A stretch of 64,000 bases of DNA from NCBI GenBank assembly GCA_963580455.1, contig OY756972.1, positions 20,847,001 to 20,911,000 of the forward strand, in the 5' to 3' direction. The notes beneath the pieces were generated by a model that was not told the DNA's origin, ran no database searches, and saw only the letters and a list, made by a program, of their open reading frames with translations. The position numbers and the translations under genes were made by a program. Source of the DNA: Euonymus europaeus. Its lineage: Eukaryota; Streptophyta; Magnoliopsida; Celastrales; Celastraceae. Each line of letters opens with the position of its first letter. Position 1 is the stretch's first letter. This document shows, in pieces, positions 35,532 to 47,421 of the stretch.

Positions 35532-36194
35532 ATGTTACAATGTGGAATGCAGAAGCCTCTTAGCCTCAAAACCAACCAGTACTTCCCGTTAGAGAACTCT
35601 GCCCTCTTAAATGGGAGTACTCAATTCACCATCTTTCCACCAAAATCTCCGTCTTTTCGCTTTCAGCTTCCGTTTATATGTGCAAGGAACAAGAAAAGGC
35701 AATCTGGGTCTCGAAAAATTACAAAATTCGTGCTTGATTCTTTGCCAATTATCGCATTGAATCTGAAGATCATACCACAGCCGTTTGATCTAATCATTGA
35801 AGAATTTGCTGGCGGAAATGGAGGCGGGTTCGGGTTCTGGAAGGGTTTTGGAGGAGGAGGTTTCAATTGGTGGGGAAGAGGCAGAAAGAAGAATTTAGAG
35901 TTGTTACTGTTTGTGGTGGTGTTTGGGTTGTGGGTTTTTTGGGCAAGAGAATTAAGGAGAGATTTGTTTTGGGGGATTTCTTGTTTGGGTTTATTGTGGG
36001 CTGTTCTGCGGAAGGAGTGGAGGAGGAGAGTGGCTAACAATTTGGTTTTTGGGATTTGGTGTTTTGGGGTTTTGGTGTTTTTCGGATTGAGGAAAGGAGA
36101 GCTGACGAAATGTGTTCAAAAGATTGGAACTTTATCACCATTCCCTCAAAATATCAAGAGCAGCAAATACAACTGTAAAAGAAGAGCATCATAA
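35532..36194 (+). CDS. small Gly-rich membrane protein, possibly plastid-targeted (left copy)
   Basis: Single-exon, 220-residue frame; not assigned to a family. The N-terminus (about 1-70, MLQCGMQKPLSLKTNQYFPL...) is rich in Ser, Lys, Arg and Phe with few acids, and could be a plastid transit peptide. A Gly-rich stretch follows (GGNGGGFGFWKGFGGGGFNW, about 110-130). After it come two to three hydrophobic helices: LELLLFVVVFGLWVFWA, DLFWGISCLGLLWAVL and NLVFGIWCFGVLVFF, separated by Arg-rich loops, then a short basic tail. The frame is open upstream of 35532, but that ATG is the first. A second copy with 10-11 amino-acid differences sits in inverted position at 50266-50910. Confidence 0.65.
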   Translation: MLQCGMQKPLSLKTNQYFPLENSALLNGSTQFTIFPPKSPSFRFQLPFICARNKKRQSGSRKITKFVLDSLPIIALNLKIIPQPFDLIIEEFAGGNGGGFGFWKGFGGGGFNWWGRGRKKNLELLLFVVVFGLWVFWARELRRDLFWGISCLGLLWAVLRKEWRRRVANNLVFGIWCFGVLVFFGLRKGELTKCVQKIGTLSPFPQNIKSSKYNCKRRAS

Positions 36195-36360
36195 ACTGGA
36201 TTGTTTCTGCAAAACCCTCTGTTGGGTGCTATTGAACAAACCAAGGAGTTCATTAAAAAAACAATTCTCTCTGTTAGAAAGTTGTACATCCTTTGGTTAG
36301 TTGAAACAAAGACTTGCGTTGATGATTACCACACGGTGGTAAAAATCTAATCCTTCAGTA

Positions 36361-37580
36361 GACTGATTGATTTCTGCACTACCCCAGAATCCAGTAACCA
36401 CAGCTATGCCACGCTAGTCTCCAGCCAAATTGATCAGCCTAGTGTCTACAAATGGAACTGTATGATCAGAGGTTACTCTAGCAGCGAAAAACCTTACAAG
36501 GCCTTGATTTTTTGCAGAGAAATGTAACGGAGGGGTCACATGCCAGATAATTTTACATTCCCCTTTGTGCTGAAAGCTTGTTCAGTCTGTTGTGATCTTA
36601 ATTGTGGAGGATGTGTTCACAACTGCATTGTGAAAACTGGGTTTGAGGTCGATGTATATGCCTCTACAGGTTTGGTGAATATGTATACATCCAGCGGATA
36701 TATGGAGTTAGCACACAAAGTGTTTGATGAAATTCCCAAGTGGAAAGTCGTGGCCTGGACTAGTTTGATTCCTGGATTTGTTAATAACAACCAGGCCAGT
36801 GAGGCCATGACGGTATTCAAAGAAATGCTGCGTTGGAATGTAGAGCCTAATGAGATTACCGTGGTGAATGTTATGGCGTCTTGTGCTAGAATCAGAGATA
36901 AAGAAACCGGAAAGTGGGCTCACAATCATATCCGGCAACTGGGATTTGATCCTTTCAATCACCCATTCGTTTCAATGTGATTCTTGCAACTGCAATTCTG
37001 GACATGTATGCAAAGTGTGGCAGCTTAAAAAACAGCAAAAGACCTGTTCAACAGAATGCCTCTGAGAAACTTGGTGGCATGGAATTCGTTGATTGCTGCT
37101 TATAGTCTCCTCTTCCTTGATATGAAAACCGTTGGGCTTGAGCCAGACAAAACTACCCTTTTTAGTATGTTCGCTGGTTGTGCCTCTTTGGGTTCTCTAG
37201 CTTTAGGCCAACCCATCTCCATGCTTGCGTGAGAAAAGCCAGCATTCACAAAGAGGCTGAGAGGTTCTTAGAGAAAATGCCAGCAGAACCCAACGTTGCT
37301 ATATGAGATCTACGAAAATGTCGACTTAGCTAACAGATTAAGAAGCCACATAACAGAGTTGCAACAAGCTTTTGGCAGCGAAATTTACGTTCTTTCTAAC
37401 ATATACGTACATGCTAGAGCAGGTAGATAGATGGGAAGATGTGAATCTATCTAGAGAGTTGATGAAACATATTAGGATTGCTAAAACTCTCCGGTGTAGT
37501 TCAGTTGAGACAAATTTCAAATCTGATAAGTGGCCTCATGTATTGGATCAGAAGGGGAATTTCCATTCTGGAGTCTGTTC
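36361..37580 (+). pseudogene. pentatricopeptide-repeat (PPR) pseudogene
   Basis: PPR proteins bind organellar RNA. The best open stretch (36540-36980) gives classic PPR wording: KVFDEIPKWKVVAWTSLIPG, NNQASEAMTVFKEML, VEPNEITVVNVMASCARI. Upstream parts read VYKWNCMIRGYSSSEKPYKA; downstream parts read NRMPLRNLVAWNSLIAAYS and YVLSNIYVHARAGR. Stops interrupt it repeatedly: a TAA after FCREM near 36525, another after the 36980 segment, and several further down. The E-domain-like ending (YVLSNIYV) suggests an E-type PLS protein. The right arm contains only the first part, including the same TAA. Confidence 0.8.
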
Positions 37581-37589
37581 TTAGTTACT

Positions 37590-39297
37590 GCTTTCTATCC
37601 TCATTAGTGCTGATAATTGCCGTAGATTTTGTAAAGATTTTGTCTCATATCGAAATTGGCATAATCCAACTAAGTGAGTTTCTTTCATATAAGTGATCCG
37701 TTTTCTGAACCTAAGTACTTCAGAGACGGGCTTTGAGAACAAATCTATACAAGCCTTTGGCTCAAAGTATCATTTCACTCCTCTCACACAAGTGAAGTAT
37801 GAAGATGTGGTGAAGGAGTAAAAGTGCATAAAAGAAAGAAGAAAGAAAGTTGGGTTAGGAAGAGATTTAGTGAAAAGGGACGTGCTACCAAATCTTTAAT
37901 GGGCAACAATTAAGAACTTGCAGACGAAGGAAGAAATTAAAGCCAGATGCATGAATCGTGATATAAAAGCTTTGGCAAGACAATTAGCTTAATTATAACG
38001 GTGGTGCTAAACATCCCTAAGAAAAGTATCTCTAAATCATTCATAATACATATGACATATATCCATTATAACCACAAGATTTGACTTCATTTTTAAATTT
38101 AAAAATTTAAAATCATAAGTCTCACCCACATGGGATATTTATGAATACTTACTCTTAGGGATACTATCATTCTCGTTAATTTTAATTTGAAGTCGAGACT
38201 GGTCAACAAAGCAAGTAGATGATAACCAATCAGAACATGCCATGTAAGCAAGGTTTCAAATGATGATTGGGTCAACAATGCAATCTTATTTTATTTTTTA
38301 TTTTTAACATTCGGGATAATCTCTAAGGGCCCATCATTTGGGAGCTATATGCATTCATGGCACTTGTCATTTTAATATTGCTTGTTTATTATGTAATCCC
38401 ACCAAACACATTTTTTTACTCTAATAATGATGGCTTTGCTGAGGTAAGTAGTTAATTATCTTAAATTAATAAATACCCCTTATATTTTGTCCCCTAGGAT
38501 CGACTGGTTTCAAATTCAGATTGGTTCATTAAGATAATGCACAACGAAAATTTAACAAATTATATATATATATATATGCTTGCAGTGTAGATTATTATTT
38601 GTATTTGAATATATATGAAAGAGTATAAACTATACTAACGCTCTACCAAACGCAGGATCGTGCGTTGGTGAATTGTTATACAGTTGTCTTCTTGCAAAGA
38701 TACGGCCAAGCATCTAAAAAGTGCCTTTTGTGATATGCACAAAATCGTATGATACTTGTAGTAATTCTAAAACTGGGTAGTTCATGGAGCACATCTGTTG
38801 AAACTTTAACCACATAAATATACAAATACTATAACAAATTATATAACAAAACAATCAAATAAAGAGATAAGAGATTTTACGTACGGAAAGACCCTCTAGT
38901 TAGGTTCCTTGAATTTGTACATGTATGTATGTATGTAGAGGCTGATCACACTTGTACGTGTCTGCATAACATGCATGCATGTTAGGTACGTAATATATGA
39001 CTTGTGGATTCGCTGCTCCAAAAACAACTTTAAGGACATCAACTACACCTATATTCTCACTCCTTAAGGAAATAAGATAAATAAAATATCATCTGCATGC
39101 ATTATTAATCCCATTTACACTCACTAATTATGATGATAATGACGAGAGTTAGCTAATGGTGATACATATGTGCGTGTCTATATATATATATACCATAATA
39201 AACTCAGTAATTTAGATATATTTTGTCATGTTCAATAGAAGATTATTGTGGTCGGTGATTAATTAAGTTCTTCAAATTAAAGATCGATCCATGATCA
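37590..39297. other. gene-free interval
   Basis: AT-rich, with (TA)n tracts near 38560-38578 and 39180-39192 and a short (ATGT)n run near 38920-38936. No gene is seen. The right end is the 3' flank of the bZIP gene. Confidence 0.5.
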
Positions 39298-39717
39298 TCA
39301 ACACGATTGCATGGAGGCTAGAAATTGGTATAGATCCATGAGTCTGGCTTGGAGAGCCACGGATTCTGATATTAATCGGTCATTATCTCTCCATAATACG
39401 TGACACTGGCCCAAAGTTGAGCCCAACCGATTCTTGAGATCCCGGTTCACTGCTTTCAACTGGTTCACTTGGTCCGTCAAGTCCTCCATATGCCTCTTCT
39501 TGCGCCATCGTGACCGTCGGGCCGAATCCCGGTTTGAAATCATACGCCTACGCTTCCTCTCATAGACCGAGTCAACCGACAGATTCGACCTTTCCGAACC
39601 GGAGTTTGGGGTCTCTTGTAATTCAAAGAGAGACAAGAGTTCTTGGATTTCGCTTGGAGTTAACCCGGTTTCGAGAATCGGACAATGGAACTGAACCGCT
39701 TCTTCGGAAGCTAACAT
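39298..39717 (-). CDS. group-S-like bZIP transcription factor
   Basis: Single-exon nuclear DNA-binding protein of 139 residues, the usual size and intronless form of plant group S bZIPs. The basic region starts at about residue 54, KRRRMISNRDSARRSRWRKK, with the invariant N62-x7-R70. Leucine-type heptads follow, starting MEDLTDQVNQLKAVNRDLKN and continuing to about residue 130. A short N-terminus carries LTPSEIQELLSLFEL. Such factors bind ACGT cores as homo- or heterodimers. The ATG at 39717 is chosen because the upstream in-frame codons lack ATG. Nearest relatives by wording are the bZIP42/43-like members, not certain. No sucrose-control uORF was identified upstream. Confidence 0.9.
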   Translation of the reverse strand: MLASEEAVQFHCPILETGLTPSEIQELLSLFELQETPNSGSERSNLSVDSVYERKRRRMISNRDSARRSRWRKKRHMEDLTDQVNQLKAVNRDLKNRLGSTLGQCHVLWRDNDRLISESVALQARLMDLYQFLASMQSC

Positions 39718-41630
39718 AATGAGGCCTGGCACTCACTTAAGCAAGGAAACTGAACCGGATTCTATGAGTGAACCGGAGAGAGGAAAGGAGGAGAAAAGGG
39801 AAGGAACGAAGTGTCGGGGCTAGGTATTTATGGACTTCGTTGGACTATGGGAGGGACGAAGTGGGTCCCATAATTGGGGGAAGAATCTTCTTTCCGAATA
39901 CTTTTTAAGAACAGAAATTTGTGGTCTTGAGGAGAGAGAGAGTAAGTGGGGCTTCTTTTTCTTTTTTTCTTTTGCCGTATGTCCTTTCTGTGGGGTCCAA
40001 ACTTTTTTTATTGGCTTGAAAATGATTAACGTTGCTTAAGCTTAATCACGAAGAATTAACGTAGCTCAAGCTTAAACACTCATGCAAACAAATTGAAAGT
40101 GTGATGCGTGTAGTTAGCTAAAATAATAATAAATAAATAAAAAGGTAGGCACTGAAGATCAAGTAGGGACGGCAAAAAAAAAAAAAGATTTCGGATCGAA
40201 CCCATAAATATTTACGAAATATTTGCATGTTCAGATAAAAATTAGTTTATATGTTTGAACGTACTTAATTGACTATACTCAAATTAATTTAAATTCGAAC
40301 AAGTTAATCGGACGATAATCTAATACATGTTATTGTTCGAACAGTAAAATCAAACAGACTTTTTGTATTTGGATCCTAATCCAATTTTAAACTAGATAAA
40401 ATATTTATGTTTCAATTTGAAACCTAACATACTACCATTTCATGAAAGAAAAATTGTAGATTCTATTAAAGTGTAAACCCCAAATTGAGGCGGTGGTAAT
40501 TCTATTGAACTTATTTGTTTGTCGGTAAGAAGTTTTAGTCCAAAGGAGGACCTGGAAATTCTAGAATTTTCTTTTTGTTAATTGAAAGGTCGTGTTTGTT
40601 TGGGGTCGTGACAAATTTATAAAGATGGCATAAAAGTTAGAGAAATTGAGGAAAGGAAGGAAAAAAAAACAAAAGATGTCAATTAACAATAGGTAGAGGA
40701 ATCTATAGTTGGATAGTTAAATACATTATCATGTTCCCTTAAATGCTATAGTATAGACCTCCTGATAATGAAGACAGGTGAAAAGGAAATTTTGTGGTTC
40801 TCAAACTTTCAGAAAGAAAGGGAAAGTTACGACATGGAACCAACTGTTTGGCAACTTTTAGTGTATATTTGATTGAGAATATGTCTGACAGAATATAAGC
40901 TTAGTGTATATTTGATTGAGAATATGTCTGACAGAATATAAGCTGACAAGCTAATGTAAAGAGTAACATTTGAGAGTATGTATGACAAAATATATGCTAT
41001 ACAATTGCTTACTGTTTTAATCACAATAGAGGGTTGAGATTCCTTTTACTTAATCAAACAATTAAACGTAACCTTCTGTTGTTTTACTAACCTCCTCCAC
41101 GTCAATCTAGGTGACCTCAACCCTCCTGTCCTCTTGTACGTAGCTTGTCCCCATGCCATAGTAGGCTTCATCTGACAAGAAACCAAGCAAAGCAGATATG
41201 CCTCCTTTTCGTACTTCTTCAAGAGCTAAACCAATCAGAAAGAATGAAGAATTTGGTCATAAACAATACCTCAAGCTGAGCACGACCCTAGACCAAAGCT
41301 CCAGCAAACATAAGATTCGTGCAAAACCAATCCCAGAGATATTCCAAGATATACAATCATGATGAAACATATCAACCATATATACTGAATATTGAACTCG
41401 ACAAAAATAACTTGGTGCGAACTTATATACAATGACAATAATATGCAATATTTCCCATACATGGCCCGGAGGCAGTCAAACCAAAAGGTTGAATTGTAGA
41501 TTACTCAAGTGATCTTCCATTTTCTTACTAGGTGGTTTCGCATTCTTCTGGGTGAATCCTCCATCTCCAATACTTTCCTCTCGCAGGTGGCAATTATTGT
41601 CTATGTTGCATTTGATAAAACATAGGATGC
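39718..41630. other. bZIP upstream region and intergenic
   Basis: The first few hundred bases should hold the bZIP promoter. The rest is AT-rich without a gene and includes the 43-bp tandem duplication at 40858-40943. Confidence 0.5.
40858..40943. repeat. perfect 43-bp tandem duplication
   Basis: Units 40858-40900 and 40901-40943 are identical. Each begins TTAGTGTATATTTGATTGAG and ends GAATATAAGC. A third, diverged partial copy may follow near 40970-40996 (GAGAGTATGTATGACAAAATAT). Confidence 0.92.
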
Positions 41631-44600
41631 CTAAAAGTTCACTGGAGGAGTTCCCTGCATTCCACGTTAAATGTAAAGAAGAATTAGCATCCTATTTGGC
41701 ATGCAAGAATCATAAGATAATGGGATTACATCAATGACTTCTGTTCAAAAGAACACAACAAAGAATTTTAGCAGATGATGCCATTATATGCCCAACAAAA
41801 GAAGAATGCCACCTCTTGTATCCCTTTCCCCATCAAGAAGTGGTGGGGGAGGGGATGCATGCTTTGCATCTGAGTTCAGACCGGTAACATGGGTTCTCTT
41901 AAGTGTCAGCTTGGGAGACCTTGTTTGATAATTATGTACAAGGCTTTTGGGCAGAATAGGGGAACACTCCCAAACTCCACCAACACTCTTATTTCCAAAC
42001 CCCTCAAAAAGAAGATTTAGGAGGTGTACATCGAACATCTTCCAACCCACCTTTGTGTTTCAAGGGCTAAACCCAACTCTCCACAGCTCTTCACAGCCTT
42101 TCCCAACCCACATGAACCAATCTTCCAAGCATAAGCCTAATGTGAAAGACACAAGTATCATTACCAAGAACACCCCCGCACCCCCGCAAGTAACATTATC
42201 CAACGACTGCTATTTTATTCATTACATGATCATGAATAATCAATTTACCTTGAACAAAAGATCATAAGCAATATATTCCCAAGGCAGTGAAATAGACATT
42301 AAACAGCATTTGAGGGGCACCATCTCATCAGAGGTTGTAGCAGAAGCAGAAGCAGCAGCATATGCATTCTTTGCTGCCACAGATGCAACAGATGCAGCTT
42401 TATGAACGATTGCGCCAATCCCAAATCCTTTGTTTGACGATACTGGAGAAAATGGCTCAGAATCCTCTTGGCTTTCATCTGTTACAGAAACATCTAGATT
42501 CAATTTCAGTCTCTCCCAAAATTGAATATACACTATCACTAGAAGGGTCCGTAAATTAATAAAGACAAATGAAGAGTCCCAAAGAAAATCCTTTGCAGGC
42601 AGTAAACCTCCACAATGCATTGCAGTGCAATAACAAGAATCTTTTTAGCATCCAAAAAATCATTTGCAGGCAGCAAACTGCCGCAAGGCATTGCAGAACA
42701 ATACCAAGAATTAGCATCTCAAAAACTCTCAACGTGTAGATCATGGAACAAATAATAATCCACCAGTCAATACAATGAAAGTTCTAATTTCATTGTTACA
42801 AGTGTTTGCTAGTTAAATTATCAAATCTAAACAGAAGATGAACTCGACTCCAATTTGTTAGGAACGGGGAAGACAAGGTTTTGGCATTTACCTGCAACAC
42901 CAGAAACTGCAACCTCAACTTCACCACGTCCTCCCGGACCTTTCATGTAAAGCCTGTCTGCTTTGCCAGGGGGCGAAAGAAGACTCCCAAATCTAGACTT
43001 TCCAGCTGTAAACACATAAAGGGAAAAAGATAAACAAAACTTAGTGAATGAAGAGAAGCTATCAATCTATGCCTCACTCTTTCACTTCCTATGTCCACAC
43101 AGGGAATAAACAAACCTATTAAGTTACTACCTCGGCACCACACATTAGTGGCGTCCATGGTACCTTCAGGGACGTCAGACCCTTTAGATCTTCAAAAGAT
43201 CAAGTGTCAAATGTTGCATACTTGCATTGCATAGAGAAAGGAGGTGAACTTGACTTAAATTAGTCGGGGAAAGTTTACTTCAATGACCTTGACTATGTTA
43301 TGTTAATAAATGATCGATATTCCAGCGAGTGCTAGCTAAAGCGAAAAAATGATTTAATAGAATGCTTTCTTTTCTCAAAGGCCTAATGTGAATAAGGTTG
43401 AAAATGTAGTCGTTGCCTGCTATATTTTCATTTTTTTCTTTATTTGTACTCAAAAGTTACTGAACATGAACGGCAGAGATCTATGCTCCAGAATCTCTTC
43501 CATTTCTTTGATTAGTTTCCCCTTCGTTTCTGGGACATTTTCTTTGATTGGTTTCCCCTTTATGTGTTTCTGCGAGGAGGAATATTGATCTTTTCAGCAT
43601 TGTGCTGGACTAACTGGCGTCATGTCATACATGATCATCTTTCTACCATTAGGACAGCCCAACAATTCTCTTTGCCAACCCATCTTCTCCGAGAAGAAAA
43701 GGGAGTAGGAAATTGGGCGGATATGTAGATGTGGTAAAAATGTGCAACTTCGTCCAATATAAATGGGTCGAAATTATCTTCTCATATCATCATAGATTCA
43801 TAATGCTCATGAGTGGTCAAATTTAAATAAATGAATTATTTTAATCTAAAAGGTAAATTTAAACATGGGCTAATAATGTGTCAAAATTTTCTTCTCATAT
43901 TATCATAATGCTCATGAGTGGTCAAATTTAAATAAATGAATTCTTCTAATCAAGAAGGTAAATTTAAACATTGTCCCTAAGCTCATGGACACCCTAGAAG
44001 TAACATCTATAACAAAGAGAAAGTACTTGATCCAGACTAAAAGTAAAAGAGCTCAATGCTTTCAGAACCAATAACAGATACAGTTTTATACAAAAGGATA
44101 AATAAAGACATTTTGAGTAATTTATTGGAAGATGTACCATCATATGCTTCTCGAACCATTGGGTAGCTGACAAATCCTGAAAACAGAGTAATCTGCAATC
44201 ACAAAAGTTTTAAGTATATTAAGTAGAACAAAAGGGGTCTCACTTTTTTGATAGGATTTATTCTAAAGCAGTTATTCACAGACAACATTCATATAGTACT
44301 TGAGCTAAGTATTGAGAACACATTTTTCATGTCAACTCCTAGCTTATCTTACATTCCCTTTGAAATATTGGAGTATTTAAAACGTGCTATAAAACAACTT
44401 ATACTTATTTTCTTATTGAAATTAACTCCCACTTCTCAGAAGTTTGCAGTAAACTTCTTAAGCGTATACAAGACTTCTGCTTTACACTATTAAAGTTACA
44501 CAGCTCAGCATCTTAATCTAAGATATGCATCAAAGCACATGAAAAACTTCCTGGAAATTAAAGCCTTCTTTATATCATATTACACAGCTCAGCATCTTAA

Positions 44601-47421
44601 TCAAAGATATCCATCAAATTCACATGAAAAAAGTTTCTGGAAATTAAAGCCTTCTTTAAATCAGAGAAGCATCAGGTCAGTCAAGAAGAAAAACTGACAG
44701 ATCAAGAAACCAATAAAAAGTATCGCTCAGTTTCTCACATGTAAATGGAAGTCAGTCCAAACCTTACTATTTTTTGCCTTGTCAGAATTAGTATGATTTT
44801 TTTGAGGGCTCTTACTAGTACTACTAGAACAACAATGATTTGGTTCATTTTCTAAAGGAAACGCTGCCCCATCATGTGCGTTGAGAAACACACAATAGCA
44901 ATGATCTGTGCTTGTCAAGACCTGCATGAGGTAAAAAAAAGTCATAACAAAAATATTTACACAAAGCATGCCAGACAAAAATATTATAGATTTTGTTCTT
45001 TAAAACATTGTGCATCCTTCTTATTAGTTAAATAGATTCGGTAAGAATATGTTTTCAACATACTTCACACACACACACACACACACACCAAAAGAAGAAA
45101 AGACAACGAATAACAACATAAGCAAATTACCACTTCATCAGAAGTTGAGTCGAAGTCATCCACTGCAAAACAGATATCGGGATAGGCAGGTGTTGTCTCT
45201 ACTTCCTAGAAAGTGATAACAATAAAATCAGATGAGAGCTTGTGTAAAAGTAACATTCAAGAAGATCCAATTTTGGTTAATACCAACTAACTTACCTTTT
45301 GCGAGTCCAAATGAAAATTCACTCGACTTGGTGATGCGTAAACAGTCTTTACAACCTGCAAAGACAACATGTTCATATTACAAAACCAGATTGAGGCACA
45401 TACACAGACATGTAAGCTGCAATGAGCTATCTTCCTATGTAAGCTTCAGTGCAGTAGCCTTCTTCACGAGAAGTATCCCAAAATTCCCAATCCCAAAATT
45501 CCCACTCTTATCAAACAGGTACGATGCAAGTGTAAGTAAAAAGTAGAGAAGATGCCACACAAATGTTGTAGCTAGGGTTTTGCAATGTGAAATTACTTTT
45601 TTAACACTAGACTTCATGAATAGTGATAATCTTTTACACAAAAGTCCAAACAATGACTTGTTTCAACCTCCAAGGCCTCTTATCAAGGAATGGAAATTTT
45701 TGTGTGCTTTCTTGCCAAAATATAGGTATGATGAGGATATCAATATTCCACATTTCTACTTTTAATTTTACTTTTAATTTTTTGGATGGGATCGATGTTA
45801 AAAAAAATAATGTGACTGTGGAATCTGATGACGATGATGATGATGGAGCATCGAGTAATCCCTCATTATTTTGTGGGGCTCGTTGGAGACCTCTCTCCTT
45901 TGTTAGTTGTAAGGGTACATGGTTTACCTCTCTGTGCCTTTGGCATAACGGTAATAACATTTTAACAGTACAGATGCTATTAAATGTTACAGACTCCCTA
46001 TCTTATAAACTTTTAGCAGTTGCAGAATTTGCTATGCTAAATTATAGTGATACCTTGTATACAGGAGTCAGTGGCGTGCCTTGCCCAGACTGGTGGTTCC
46101 GAAGGACCTGATGACTGAAAAAAAATGTATTGGATTACAACTTTGATTATGAAAACAACTCTTGGGCACGAAATCCAGATCACATTCACCACAAAAATGG
46201 ATCAAAATTTTAAACATTTTGTGGTTGGCTACACCGCTACACAAACCCACAAGAAAAAAGTAGGTTAAAATACAATACGACGATTTCTTTATGCCACAAA
46301 GCATGGTTAATTAATAAAATTTCTCTCTCTCAAATAATCATGGTAATAGTGCACGAAAAATAAAAGAAATTACCTGCAAATTGCTACAGTTACGGTGAAT
46401 GAAGTGTGAGCTATCAAGTTCAAGTAAAATGAACACCTCCAATCGACCTCTGCTGAATTATCATTGATTAATGTATCCAACTAGTTGACAGAAGTAAAGA
46501 ATACCATGTGAGAACAATAGCAAAACAAAATTGCATGGCTCACAGCATGTCAAAGAGAGAAATAAGGCCAGAGGCCAACAATCAGAATTTTTCAACTAAA
46601 AGAAAAAAAACACTATCCCTCCCTTGTTGCCCTCATTGCCTTAAGAGTTGAGAATCTTAATGATAACAAATGCCTAAACTGTTTCGAATATTGTTCCCCA
46701 CTCACAGCCTCACTTTGGTGGTGGTAATTGCCACAACTCAATATTACTAAAGCAAGATGAAAACATTGCACAAATTATAAAGACAACAGGTACCAGTTTC
46801 GGCATAAATAGCCAATGCTTAAGCTGGAATTCAACGTTTTTTTACCTTTGGTGCCCACCTGCGAACAAAGTAAGGAGAGCCACCTTCCATATAATCACCG
46901 AAACCAATCCCTGGCAAACTCTACAATACAAAAATTTACCAGGACTAAGCATCAATTAGCAACAGAAGGGACAGCAAAAAGAAAAATATAGAAAGAATCA
47001 TCATGGATGACTAAGATATACATTTTTCCGGACGAAAAATAAGAGGTCATCATCCTGGCACCCTTTGAACTCCTTACCGCGAACGAAATACAAATCGAAG
47101 ACATCATGCCAAAATCCTGAATCCATATCGACCTCATCAGAGGAGTCATCCTGCTCATCCACTAGAGGTTTAGCAGACAGGTTCTTTGAGTGCTTCTTCA
47201 CCATACTCAGCAAGTCAGACCTACCAAACACACACGTCATGACTAACCAGAAACACAAATTCTAAGACCCGAAACAATTAATGAACACGCAACAACTGAA
47301 ATTCAAACTCAATCGGTACAATTTCGGATTGCAATTGAAATTCATTATAAGAATTGAATAAAATAGGCTATTAAGCATCGCAAATGTACCTAGAGAGAGT
47401 GTCTCCTTCGTCGCCGAACAT
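41631..47421 (-). CDS. conserved plant protein of unknown function
   Basis: I do not recognise a named domain. Twelve exons: 47421-47390, 47220-47022, 46920-46846, 46480-46374, 46114-46054, 45355-45296, 45205-45131, 44921-44763, 44192-44138, 43005-42892, 42478-42249, 41654-41631. All join in frame with GT-AG sites to 396 residues, which argues for a real gene. Features: an acidic N-terminal part (MFGDEGDTLSRSDLLSMVKK, DEQDDSSDEVDMDSGFWHDV), then SPYFVRRWAPK, a hydrophobic stretch SFYLNLIAHTSFTVTVAICS, SGQGTPLTPVYKVVKTVYAS, DHCYCVFLNAHDGAAFP, a Ser-rich linker, FGSLLSPPGKADRLYMKGPG, an Ala-rich helix AASVASVAAKNAYAAASASA, and the tail CCLMSISLPWEYIAYDLLFK ending GTPPVNF. There is no signal peptide, so it is probably intracellular. 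The last exon codes only seven residues. Confidence 0.78.
43767..43975. repeat. 105-bp tandem duplication in intron 9 of the unknown gene
   Basis: Two imperfect units of period about 105, recognisable by TCTTCTCATAT and by TAATGCTCATGAGTGGTCAA, which start at 43801 and 43906. Confidence 0.75.
44496..44664. repeat. 84-bp tandem duplication in intron 8 of the unknown gene
   Basis: Units start at 44496 and 44580 with TTACACAGCTCAGCATCTTA and end near AAATTAAAGCCTTCTTTA. They differ at a few positions. Confidence 0.8.
45069..45089. repeat. (CA)n microsatellite
   Basis: About ten CA units inside intron 7 of the unknown-function gene. Confidence 0.9.

Larger units (their letters stand above)
30604..36700. 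repeat. inverted segmental duplication, left arm
   Basis: About 6.1 kb that recurs in reverse orientation at about 49838-56654. Collinear landmarks: RING exon 1 (30606-30696), B3-like gene (32035-32537), NPH3 pseudogene (33057-34831), membrane-protein gene (35532-36194) and PPR remains (36361 onward). Non-coding stretches also match, for example the poly-intergenic part at 31400-31570 with 55910-56090. The RING and PPR genes continue outside this arm, so it looks like the source. Confidence 0.9.

Noticed and set aside
35663..36040. 125-codon frame antisense to the membrane-protein gene, also open at 50417-50794 in the other arm
   Set aside because: It is the shadow of the sense gene's Gly/Trp/Arg-rich codons; conservation follows from the DNA duplication and not from selection on this frame.
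45623..46111. 162-codon plus frame across introns of the unknown-function gene
   Set aside because: Runs over intron 5 and antisense to exon 5; contains low-complexity Asp repeats and no domain.
46374..46449. Alternative frame in exon 4 of the unknown-function gene reading EVFILLELDSSHFIHRNC
   Set aside because: The competing frame, LDTLINDNSAEVDW onward, joins exon 3 and exon 5 in phase and reads through; this one does not fit the upstream splice phase.
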